Source of the DNA: Mactromeris polynyma
Taxonomy: Eukaryota > Mollusca > Bivalvia > Venerida > Mactridae
Length of the DNA: 64,000 nucleotides
NCBI GenBank assembly: GCA_032209605.1
Contig: JASFXZ010000004.1
Span: forward strand, 33,390,401 to 33,454,400
Direction of reading: 5' to 3'
Position numbers and translations under genes: made by a program. The notes under the pieces are model-generated. The model was not told where the DNA came from. It did not search any database and saw nothing but the letters and a program-made list of their open reading frames with translations. Positions 13,000 through 34,898 of this stretch are shown here, one piece after another (position 1 is the first letter of the stretch; every line of letters starts with the position of its first letter).

Positions 13000-14600
13000 G
13001 TATTATATTTTGTGATAACATAACAACGAACTACGTACGTCAGCAGGAAGTTCGGAAAGCTATTACAGTCCAAAAGTACGAGGGCTGTTAAATATATTAT
13101 GTTATTCAAATGATAAAATGCACACAACAGAGCTATCCTAATATGTTTCGTTTCATGATGTCAAACTATTCACGACAATCATACATACAATGTCAGTCTT
13201 TTAATTTGCTCTGAAGGTGCAATCACAGACCTCTTCGGGACACCTACATGACACCGTAATACATGGAAGTCGTCTGAATGTCTCGACATGTAGCGTACCC
13301 GACATTAGTTTTTGCAATCTAAGAAAGAAGACCAAGCCGCAGGGTGTCCGATATGGAATAAATGATGTGTGTGAGAAGGAAATTAATACATCTACACGTT
13401 ACCAAGTGACTAATTACCATGCGCTTGTTTTAACGCGTTGTGACGCCAGAATTGTGACTTTCGCGGCGTCTGGTTTTCGGGTTCGGTAAGGTGAATGGAG
13501 TCCAGGTAATTTGGGCTAAGCTAAACGTAAGGACACTCACATGATAATGCATTGCCACTTTGTTGCAGAATGCCTTGTAGTGAAATCAGAGTACGATGTT
13601 TCCTGCAATATATTGTCACTCCTTGTCGTATCTAGAACTTTGTCAATGAACTGGCTGCGATCTGGGTTAATGGATTACGCATACTTAACCTAAATATCCC
13701 TCCACAATGTTTATACATTACTTTGCCTGATCATACCTTGGTAACGATGGTCTAACTTTACATGATATGTTTGAACTAATTGATGTGTGATCGTTAGTCT
13801 TTGTACCATATGCTTTGAAGACATGGTTTATCAAATAGATAGTGTTACACATAAATATAGCTTAACAGTGTAGAACAGGTCTCGACAATCCATGTCCAAG
13901 GTAGTGGCTATTGCACTGTTCAAATAAATATAATTAATCATTAAACACGGTCTTCTTAACGATATGAGATATTCTACAGACTGCTTGTCTACCATTTTGT
14001 TCAGCCCAGTGTCCCTCGATGTATATTAAAACCCAGTACGAACCCCTAGATGTGGTCAGGACGCTTGGCGATAGAATGCTAATAAACAGACATAAACTAC
14101 TATTATACCACTTTAACAGGGATAAATTGATTATTTCAATGATATGGACTGTGTAGGTTTTATGCATAGCGTACAGAACACTAGCCGAGACACGTTACTT
14201 ATTGAACGACCATCGTGTATGTTATCATTGTTAATTGTTAAAATTGATTAAATTAATTATCAGTTGTTACTTACATGAAAGTAACAATAGGAAGAAGTAT
14301 TCCCATTGTTCAACATTGTTTGTAATGTATTTAAACTTGATCAGTTTTATAATTATCTTGTGAGTGATTCCCGGTATTCATGATGTGTTGAGTTGTATAT
14401 TTACGCCGTTTTTCGACAACCTTTTTTAGTTAATTACAGCAGTCAGTTGCCTTGGCCGGAGTTCATGGTTTATAAACCAGGACTTACCTGTTTTCCCGCA
14501 AGTAACTGACAACTTGACCCTCATAACACAGAGATGAGGACCTAAATACGTTTCATGGCGATCACATGCTTCACCTGAGGTTTGAACGTACGACCCTTAT
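13000..14600. repeat. Upstream block B of the receptor duplication
   Basis: Shares long colinear similarity with block A (about 2000-3500) and block C (5880-7190). No coding exon is recognised. It presumably carries the promoter-side flank of receptor copy B. Confidence 0.65.
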
Positions 14601-14623
14601 ATCGGCAGTCACATGACCAACTT

Positions 14624-15754
14624 TAAAAAAAAAAAATTTATTCCGTTTTTTTTAAACATACATACATAACATATAAGAGATAAATCATATACATGTACAT
14701 ATAAATGCTAATAAACGTGGCAGTTGATTAAAGATATTCTACACTGTAGGTATTTCTATTATATTGCTAGTTCATATATTCACAGTAAAAAATGTATGTA
14801 GAAAAGATAGAAACCAGGCACACCTTTGATATAATCTAGTCTAGTATACTATTACAGTACGAAAACGAAAAGAGACTAGATCATTTCGATGTGTGGTTTA
14901 AACAGTGAAAAATCAACGAGGAATGCTTACAGTATAATTATTGATAAATTAAGAAAATGGTCGTTATTTTAGTCAATCTTGATTACATTAAACGCAGGTG
15001 TTTGTTAAAGATTGTTAAACACTATCATTGACCTTTCGCTGTTTAAGGTACATAGCCAGCGTTTTATACTCGTATGTAAATATATTGTATATGTTGCTTG
15101 TTTTAGTCCAATTGTCGCTTTCAAAGTTAGCTTTTCTAATGCAAAAACCTATTAATGATAGTATTTGGTTCATATAATGGTATTCGCAATTACTTATCTT
15201 ATATTCATTAACCCCACATATATTGAATATAGTTTGAACATCAGTCCATAATTTATTCGTTTGTGGACAATCGATGAAAAGATGATTATATATTTCGGTA
15301 TCATTGCATATGTAGCAGTTTTTCGTTTCGGATATTTTCCATTTGAATCTTAGTTCATTTATTCTAGTTATATTCTGAATAATTCTGCGATTGAATGTAT
15401 GAAGGAGTGTAGTGCAGACCAATCAATGTGTAAGTTAAAGCATCCCAGTGACCATGCATGTATGGTTTGGTGAATTTTGACCATATAAGATACTTATAAA
15501 TGTAGTTGCTGTTAATATTTTAAAGTCTTAGTTTATTGCCTTTATCTCAAGAGAAGTATTCACTAATGTTTGTTTTGACTCTGTAGATTTTAAAATATAC
15601 TTCCATGCTTTAGGGATTGGTTTTAGTAATATGCTGTATTCTGATATCCAGTTGTGTGTGCTAATACGTTTGTTACGAATTGTTTGTGAACTTAGATAAC
15701 CGTGTTCGTCAAGCAAGTCTTTAAAAAAGTGTATCTTAAAGTTTATCCAGTTTG
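14624..15754 (-). mobile_element. 5'-truncated L1/Tx1-like LINE with 16-bp target duplication
   Basis: The 16-mer GTCACATGACCAACTT occurs perfectly at 14608-14623 and 15755-15770, exactly bracketing this segment. The minus strand encodes the C-terminal end of a LINE ORF2-type protein in two pieces: 15716-15528 (LLDEHG... IPKAWK-like region) and 15422-15015 with the zinc-knuckle-like pattern CYICND...HLFIDCPQTNKLW typical of the domain after the reverse transcriptase. The 3' end has AATAAA and a homopolymer run. The 5' part, including endonuclease and reverse transcriptase, is absent, as expected of truncated target-primed insertion; the element cannot move by itself. Confidence 0.85.
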
Positions 15755-16319
15755 GTCACATGACCAACTTATGCAGAAATGCACTTCGCTAGAGAGCGAA
15801 ATCACCGACTTTGAGACAAGCGTACCGCAACATAACACAGCTTATCATTCCTGTAACAATCGATAGTAAACTGATGAGGCTAAAAAGAAAACACCAATAT
15901 ATTTTATGTTCAGTGACCGGATAAACTGATCATTCAGTATTGCCTGCAAACTGCACCGGCAAAATGAATTCATTTAAGCCATTTTATTAAATACACTAAA
16001 GTCAAGATAAAATACGATTTCAAACTTATTTTTAAGTGATGTCATTTTTAGAAAACGTTACTTACAGAAAAGGTTGTAAATCCCACAGTAGCGCTCAGAT
16101 TAATATTGGAGAGCATGAATATACATAGCGCCAATTACAACACAGTGATCTGTTTATCTTAGTAACAATTACAGTATATTCATTTTAATAGAATTGTGAG
16201 TAAACGGTTGTGTTTTTAGTTCCAATCTCCCTGCATGATAACTTCTCTACAAAAAAAGGAATATATTCACTCCGTAACAATTTGAGCGCTTTCTATTCAC
16301 GAAGTAAAGTAAGTATATA

Positions 16320-16541
16320 CAGTAAAACCTCACTTAAAGACCACCTCAATAATAAGACCACCTCAATAATAAGACCACCTCAATAATAAGACCACCTCAA
16401 TAATAAGACCACCTCTAAATTAAGAACACAATTTTCAAGTCCATGTTCACTGTTTTGCACTTTATTCAACCTCAATATTAAGACCACCTCAATAATAAGA
16501 CCAAGAGTCCCAACGTTGGTGTTATTATCGAGGTTTTACTG
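16320..16541. mobile_element. CAGTAAAACCTC-type MITE, copy 1
   Basis: Starts CAGTAAAACCTCA and ends GAGGTTTTACTG, inverted copies of one another. The interior has expanded direct repeats of ACCTCAATAATAAGACC. Same family as 21402-21568, about 41565-41743 and 63868-64000. Confidence 0.75.
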
Positions 16542-17424
16542 TGCTTGTGTGACGACTATCGATTCAAGACTGACATGAAGAATGAGGTACGAACATTAAA
16601 GGAGAGAGCATAAGTAGCTACAGGGAATGCAACATACATAAGAATGACCACACATGACAGTAATCAATATATCACATTGGGCCTAACTCATAGACCTTAT
16701 AAGTCTGAAAGGCAGGCTTAGTATTTAAAATGTTAATGTTCCTTCTGCTCCTATGTTATTATATAACAATGTAAATTTCTCTAAAAACTCTTAAATGTAT
16801 ACAGAGGGAAACAACAATTATTCAGACAGAATTTCATTTGTTTACATTTTATGATAACAATGATGGTAAAAGCAAACTTTAAGTCTTAGTCTGAGTTTCA
16901 GACTTAACGCGTTTGTGAATAATGCCCCTATTAACAAACTGGCAATTGTACTTCGTTTAAACAAATGTCGTCTTTTACGTCATTTCACAAACCCAGGTGT
17001 AGAAATCAGAAATACTAGTACAAGTTTAAGATTACACACTAGAATGTGATGCGGTCAATGTGTCAGTAAATAGTTGTGGAGATAATAATTAGATTGCGAT
17101 AAAACAAAAATGGAACATTGAACAAGATATGACAACTTATGTCTACAGATATTTAATAAATTATTGCAGACAGTGATCTCATTGTTTAACCGATCCCATT
17201 TTTAAACAGAATTGCGATTTCAGGCTATTCCTTTAAAAGCTCGTTTATTTTAGCACGACTGGCCTACCTAATATGAACCCTACCCAAATGGTGTTAATGG
17301 TTTTGCACAGGACTTCGTGTATCACTTTTTCCCTCGAGTAAAAGGTGAAAACAAAACTAAAAACATTGGAAATAGACACAAACATCCATCTCAAATACAT
17401 ACTTTGTGCATTTAGCAAAGTCTT

Positions 17425-17630
17425 TCAGGGTAGCGCAGTGGTCGAGGGGTCCGAAGGTCGTGGGTTCGAGCACCACGAGCACCACGATGAGCGGAGATTG
17501 ATCACGAACTTCACAATCCCTAAATTTGGCGCGAGTACTGGTTGGTAGCCAGGAAGCAGTCATCGAGAGTGATTAGTATAAGTTGTAAGAACTTGTTTCA
17601 CAATCGACGTAAAATAAATCAGTTTAAACC
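17425..17630 (+). repeat. tRNA-derived SINE
   Basis: A pol III promoter-like head is visible: an A-box-like GGTAGCGCAGTGGTCGAG and a B-box-like GGGTTCGAGCACC about 30 bases later, followed by an unrelated body and an A/T-rich AAAATAAATCAG end. The spacing between boxes is shorter than in a working tRNA, so this is a SINE or a diverged tRNA copy. Confidence 0.5.
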
Positions 17631-18072
17631 TAAACCAGTAAATTGCGCCAAAATTTGGCCTCGATTCAGCATATCTTTACATTAGACGATATATTTATAT
17701 ATGCTATATAATATATAGACGATGACTAAAATATTACTTTTTGAAAAAATCCGATAATATAGGTGAACTTGCAGAATAGCTAATACTTTTTGTTTTGTTT
17801 TATCTAAACTAGTAACAAATATGAATTAAACTAAAAGCATACCATTTATAAAATGAAGTAGAGCTATATACATTAATTATGTAATCATATGTTTATCAGT
17901 ACAACATGTATTAAGTACACAGCCATACACGTGGCACGTAGGGCGAAAAGTAAGTCGTCGGCACGAGATAAATGTATAACATTATATCCTGGCAACGCCA
18001 TAGTAAATCCGTGTGTTAGTGTTTGGTTTAGCAAACTCTGAACATACGCATTCAGTTGATCCAACCAGCGCT

Positions 18073-18462
18073 CCTGCCCTGCGTTCAGTTTCGGCGAACG
18101 GACGGCCGCTCATAGTTCGCGACCGAACTAGTGTATTAACCGCCTCGTTTTTATTTTGGTTCCTTGCCTCAAAGACAGTAAAGGCAGGGAACCAGCAAAA
18201 GTTGAGCGACTGAATGCAGTGTTCGCACAAATTCGCGTTCAGTCACGGCTTAATGTTGCTCAAATTGTGTTGTGCGTCCCTGATCCACCGTATCACATTG
18301 TATGCACAAGAGGAACCAATTGCAAAATGAACGCAGTGCTGGTTCCCTGTCTTTACTGTCTTTGAGGCAGATAACCAGAATACAAACGAGGCGGTCAATA
18401 CTCTTGTTAGCGACGCGAATTGTGAGCGGATTCCCTTAGCCGTATCTGAACGCAAGGCAGGA
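18073..18462. repeat. Fold-back interspersed element, copy 2
   Basis: The left end TGCCCTGCGTTCAGTTTCGG and the right end CCGTATCTGAACGCAAGGCA are inverted copies, and the similarity continues inward for about 50 bases on both sides. The inner part matches the elements at 3834-4185 and 51384-51750 (GGTTCCCTGTCTTTACTGT, GAGGCGGTCAATAC). No protein is encoded. Confidence 0.6.
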
Positions 18463-18744
18463 TCATTACAAATAGGTGTATTGAAATGTTCGCGTTTGTC
18501 CTTAAGTTAGTCGTATTTAAGCCGCGGTTGTGTTTTGATAGAAACATAATTCATACAGCAGTTTAATAGCTATGTGCACAAGAGCATTTCCTTACCTAAA
18601 TTGACATGAATCAGTCCTGAAAGTTCATACACCTGTTTGTGGTCAATGTAACAGCACTATACAAGCATGTTCCTACTCAAGCAACTGACTACGTCTTATA
18701 TAATAAAACAGTACTCTCAATAAATAATTATCATGGAAAAACAA

Positions 18745-18822
18745 AGCCTCACCCGGGTTTCGAACACACGACCTCTAGATTAGCAATCGAGCTCTGTACC
18801 AAATGAACTAACAGTACGGGCT
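18745..18822 (-). tRNA. tRNA-like sequence, probably a degenerate tRNA copy (GCT anticodon position)
   Basis: On the minus strand, AGCC at the start pairs with GGCT at the end, a D-arm stem CTGT/ACAG is visible, and an anticodon-like loop TTGCTAA sits on a nearly paired stem. A B-box-like TGTTCGAAACCC follows. The acceptor stem is only half paired and the T stem is poor, and a serine tRNA should have a long variable arm, which is absent. Most likely a tRNA pseudogene or SINE head. Confidence 0.3.
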
Positions 18823-19114
18823 GCGAAATGGACCAATCAGAAAAGCTTAAAACGATAACACCAAGTCAGTCTGCTTGGCCCATTATTATTCAGCCTGGAA
18901 CTACCTTTGGCTACAACGTGGTTAAGTGGAAACCGCGAATGTATTATCGTTGCCGCGACTTATACCATTCATCAAACATGTCACTGACGTGTCACCGTAC
19001 ACATACCTTACTTTCATGGTTATTAATTAGTTCAATTTAGAGATAACGAATTGTATAGCGCAATCCCGACACTGAACACTGTTTACCTTCTGTAGCTAAC
19101 GACTATTCCGAAAA

Positions 19115-29817
<10,703 letters not shown>

Positions 29818-30598
29818 GCGTGGTTTGTATTGGACTTCTATTAACGGTTCAGTGCCGAATTTTCTAACGTGTCCGTTTCACTGCATGTTGCTTTGATGAT
29901 ATTCTAATCGTCCTTCCGCACACACTTGGTCTTTCGGAACAGGTCGGAGATTTCCGTGAAGCTGGAGTAAATGTTATTTCGACTTTACGAAAATTGTCGA
30001 GGTATTCCGACTAAAGTTTTTCTTCCTCATTACTTTGAAACAGTTTGAGGAAGTGTTTTGTTGATTAAACATGTAATGTCGTGAAAACACATTGTTTCGT
30101 GTGATGAAGAGCTTGGTTCAGATATGTTCCAATATAAATGCTATTTAGTATTACAACTTGCGTTTATTATAACTCTTGAGAAGTTAAGGTTTTGCCCTTT
30201 TAGTAACAATCGAAACTATCATTTATTAAGTAACATCAGCCGATTAAGTAGTCACTTTGTTCCAAATAATTATGCAAAAAGTCCTACTCCTATCAATATT
30301 GGTGTAAACACGACAATATTATAAACTTAGTATGCGGCAGTTATCTCCATCTTTTAATAATTTTGTTGATGTAAACATGTATACTACACTGTTTTGCTTT
30401 ATTATAACATGGACACAACTAAACACCTATTATCGCCTCTTGTTTCAGGCCTTGTCTTCTTTTCGGACAGAAGTGAGTTACCACCGGCGCCAATGCCTAA
30501 GTGTTGAAATAAACTGTTATTATGATAGAAAATAAACTATGCTTGCAAATGTTTACATGGTCGTTTAATTAATCAAATCAAAATCTTACATTATGGCC

Positions 30599-31182
30599 GT
30601 GACTGCAATTACATACAGTGAAGTTTGGTGGAAGCTATGGTAGTGGTAGTAGTACTGGTGACGAAGATGGAGTGACTGCAATTACATACAGTGAAGTTTG
30701 GTGGAAGCTATGGTAGTGGTAGTGGTACTGGTGATGAAGATGGCGTGACTGCAATTACATTCAGTGAAGTTTAGTGGAAGCTATGGTAGTGGTAGTGGTA
30801 CTGGTGATGAAGATGGCGTGACTGCAATTACATACAGTGAAGTTTGGTGGAAGCTATGGTAGTGGTAGTGGTACTGGTGATGAAGATGGCGTGACTGCAA
30901 TAACATACAGTGAAGTTTGGTGGAAGCTATGGTAGTGGTAGTGGTACTGGTGATGAAGATGGCGTGACTGCAATTACATACAGTGAAGTTTGGTGGAAGC
31001 TATGGTAGTGGTAGTGGTACTGGTGATGAAGATGGCGTGACTGCAATTACATACAGTGAAGTTTGGTGGAAGCTATGGTAGTGGTAGTGGTACTGGTGAT
31101 GAAGATGGCGTGACTGCAATTACATACAGTGAAGTTTGGTGGAAGCTATGGTAGTGGTAGTGGTACTGGTGATGAAGATGGT
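30599..31182. repeat. 73-bp minisatellite, eight copies
   Basis: Units start at 30599, 30672, 30745, 30818, 30891, 30964, 31037 and 31110, each beginning GTGACTGCAATTACATACAG and ending GATGAAGATGG(C/A). The copies are nearly identical. The period is not a multiple of three and no coding role is indicated. It lies about 0.8 kb after the GH9 stop codon. Confidence 0.95.
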
Positions 31183-31199
31183 GATTGTAATAATAATGA

Positions 31200-33590
31200 T
31201 GACGATGGCGATAACAATAACAATAATAATAAAATATCCAATTGTACATCAAATAATTATAACAAGAAATCTGGGACCAAGACATTAATAAAATAAAACA
31301 GTAAAATGTCGGAGATTCCTGAACAAAGCACTGCTGCACTACTCAATTAACAAATGGCAATGAATTATGTCATGTTAACTTTAAATCCGAATACATTATC
31401 CCTTAATGTGAAAATGCAAGCTTCGGCGAGTGTGTCTTATTCTAACCTGGTCATATACACTGAACAAAATTTCTAAACGTCCACTAGGTACTTCGTCGAA
31501 ATATAAGAACAGAAACAAACGACACATTTGCGCCTATTGAACAGACGGGCAACTAGAAATATTAATAAAAAGTTGTCAATAATACAAAATTTATATATTT
31601 TTGTATTATTTTCCAAATTCTATTTGAATTGATTAGTTAATTTATAAAGTTAGTCATATCTGTCGAAACGGAGTACCAGCATCAACCATATTCCGATGAC
31701 CATGACACTTTCTTCAGTGGTCTTTGTCGGCATCTTTTTAGTTTTGGACATACGACGTGGATTGCATAGAAATGAATTTCACCGCTTACTACATAGTAGA
31801 CGTGATCCTCGAGCAATAGTTGAAAATCGTACTCAACGTCACGCGTGGTCAACCATGACGATAAATAGGTATTTTTTTGTGAACTTTCTAAATATGATAT
31901 AATTTCACCATAGATTTACTGTAAATGGTGCTTTCTGGGTTCCAAAGGTATCAACTGGTATGAGGCTATAAAGGGTTGTCCGTAAATAAATGTAAAAATG
32001 AACCCTAATTATGCTTGTTTGTTATGAATTTGGAAGAAATCGGCATGTAACGAAATTATTTACTTTGGTTTTTCGATGAACCACAAAAAGAACCCGTGTC
32101 CAGCAACAATGTTTGGAGCTTGATGTCGCAGGTGTCACCAAAATAACCATTTTACATCCAAATGCAGAACTAGACAAATTGAACATTATCAAGTTGAATC
32201 ACGATTTGTTCTACATAAAATGGCATCTAAAGTCGTAACCGATTTGTAACGAAACATTTAATATTGTGGACCAACTTCAACTAAGTTGGGGAAATATTAT
32301 TATGCAAAATTGAAGTTGTATTTATTTGAATATTTATTACCTGTTTTGTAATAGAGTCATTGTTAAATAATTATTTTAAGACGTGTCTATCTATAGTTTG
32401 CATTTTCTTTAACATTCGTAAATCTAGTTCGTATATTTTGTCTTGTTTTCCAACTTCTGGGACCAAAGTTTTCCAGCAGGAGAAAGTTATTACAAGGCTA
32501 AAAGTTGTCAATTTTAGTGTCAAATTGTTTTCATGATTTATATCAATTCCTCGGGTTTTGAAGGTTATTCTGTTTCTATAATTTATAAACCTTCTTTGTG
32601 TTACTTGGGTACTTCACGATACTATAGCAACGCATTACCATGAATTATAAACGTTCTTTGTTTCGATTGATACTATTAAGTACCCATAAGCGTTTAAGCT
32701 GTAAACCGATGAAAGATTTGTTGTATGATAATCTTTATCTGTTTCAGTATATTTACATCGACAGTTTTATTATCAAATGGATAGACAAATACGCGTCCAT
32801 GGTTTCGGCGAAACGTTAATGTAGCTCCTCCGGGGAAATGGTCGCTAGGCAAGACAAAGATTTTATGTATTATAAAATAATGAAGAACAGGCCCATTATT
32901 CCTTTATTTTGGTAAAACCGAAATTAAAATCACGTGATGACCGCATGACACCACCCCTCTTTCGCGGATAATTTCTTGAGACATTAAATAATATAAATAA
33001 TATGAGTTGTTATGAGATACCTTTAGGAAATTGTCTATTATGACTATTTAACTTTGTGTTTCTTCGTGATTTAAACTGTAATACTTTGTGTATTTGAAAA
33101 CTTAACTTTGTGATTATTTATTAAATATACTTTTCTGTGAACATTATTATTACTCTGCGGACTTTGTGTCAATTTGATTAAACGGAACTGTGCTATTGTC
33201 GTTATATCTTGTCAACATCACATCACTGGGTATGGATCACTGTCTCCTTTACGAGCGGGTACCGAAACGGACCGCGTAACATATACATAGTTCCCACATC
33301 TACAATATTTACCTCCCTTGTTCTGAATTGTCGGCCATTTTGATAGGCAAATTTCCTTGAAGTTTATGGGGAATATAATGTAAACGATGATAAACTAATC
33401 CGATTTATAAAAACAAAACTTATTCATTATGCTAATGTGTGCATTTGGCTCATTTAGTTGAAGATAAAATGCTTGTCACATACAAATCGTCTTGGTATTT
33501 TCTCAAGTATCACATATTTGGAAATTAATTATTCCTATTAGGGCTTATCAGTCGAGGACAAGGAAGGTAAATTTTGAAGATGTAGGAACT
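31200..33590. other. No gene supported
   Basis: A short basic frame at 31696-31890 (containing DIRRGLHRNEFHRLLHSRRD) lies between an AG and a GT and could be an isolated exon, but no partner exons were found. The rest shows no recognisable coding sequence. Confidence 0.4.
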
Positions 33591-33591
33591 G

Positions 33592-33666
33592 TGTATTGTG
33601 AAATATGCCCTTGGTCCGATGACGAATTATCACTCCGCATCGGACCTCGGGCACATTTCACGATAC
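33592..33666. repeat. Near-perfect hairpin
   Basis: The left arm GTATTGTGAAATATGCCC then TTGGTCCGATG and the right arm CATCGGACCTCGGGCACATTTCACGATAC-type sequence are inverted copies of about 28 bases with a loop of about 15 bases (ACGAATTATCACTCC). It could be a miniature fold-back element; no microRNA claim is made. Confidence 0.6.
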
Positions 33667-33973
33667 AAAGTAAATAACCAATACATATCGATCACTCAAT
33701 CAATCAAAACTTCTAATCTTAGAAACATTCATTACATTGTATACATCGAATACAAAATAAACCATATAAAGCTAGCTTGACAACACTAATGTCCAACCAC
33801 AGGAGATATCATGTATGTCAAACATAAAGTTATATATGTCATTGTGATATTTATTTCATAATACCGAAATTAGTTTAATGAAATGCCATTGTAGGAAGCC
33901 GTTTACTCTCTTTATCTTGCACGTGCGAACTCAGGATGTCTCAACAACAAAAAGGCTAAACTCATTCGGTTGT

Positions 33974-34255
33974 CAGGCGCGTAGCTAGGCTTACGCACGT
34001 ACGCACGTGCGTAAAATAATTTTAGACAGGTCGAAAAAATAAAAATGAAATAAATGCGAAAAACGCAATAAAAATGTACACTGGGAGTTAAGGGGGGTGA
34101 GATGCAGACTACCGGAAATTCACATTCTATGTTGTAAAATATACTCGAAAAGACACCATAGACCGTTCCAATTACAAAAAAAATCCCGGGGGAGCATGCC
34201 CCCGGACCCCCCTAGCATAGTGCGTAAAGTCAATTTGGGCTCAGCTACGCGCCTG
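33974..34255. mobile_element. hAT/CACTA-style MITE with CAGGCGCGTAGCT ends
   Basis: Begins CAGGCGCGTAGCTAGGC and ends AGCTACGCGCCTG, an inverted pair, and carries the G/C-run region CCCCCGGACCCCCCTAGC often seen in invertebrate MITEs of this type. GTTGT occurs on both sides. About 282 bp, non-coding. A related end fragment (CAGAGGCGTAGCTTAGC) is at about 45000. Confidence 0.65.
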
Positions 34256-34898
34256 GTTGTATGAGGTAGGAGGTAGTCATGACTGAATTAACTTCACACT
34301 CATTCAGCGAAATGCAACTTAATATATATTGTACAATAACATTCCATATGATAATACATGTACATCTATAGATGTAAACTTAGGGTCATTCATCAAGTTT
34401 ACAGAGTCAATTTTGTAAGCGCATACATATAAAAAAACTAGTACGTATTACCTTTATAGCAATTTCAATTTTGCAAAATTGCACGCAAAATGAAAACATT
34501 AATATTGAACGTCCAGTTTTTCGAACACAAAAAAAGGTTTTAGAAATGTATAGCTGTACTGAAAAGTCACACATTTTTAAACCAATTTAAATAATAACGT
34601 CAATACTTTACTACTTCTAAAACTGCAGAATAATAATTTGTATTTGATATAAAAACATTTGAAATCTGTCAACATATAGAAAAGTTTAGAATGGAGACCC
34701 GTATTTGCCTGATATGAAGCGAGGCGCCGTGTTTTATACCTGTTCCGGATTCTCACGGATACGGTATTTAGAACGGGCTTTAAAAGGAACCAACATAGCG
34801 TCGTAAACAACGAAATTTTTGGAACATATTTTGTGAAATGAAATGACGAAAACAATGAAGCGTGCGCTTAAAGGCGATGTTGATACATGTTTATCAGA

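Noticed and set aside
18745..18822. Functional tRNA-Ser(GCT)
   Set aside because: No long variable arm and broken acceptor and T stems; reported only as tRNA-like.
31696..31902. Short hydrophobic-then-basic frame that could be a signal-anchor exon
   Set aside because: No in-phase partner exons or homologous family recognised; kept only as a remark.
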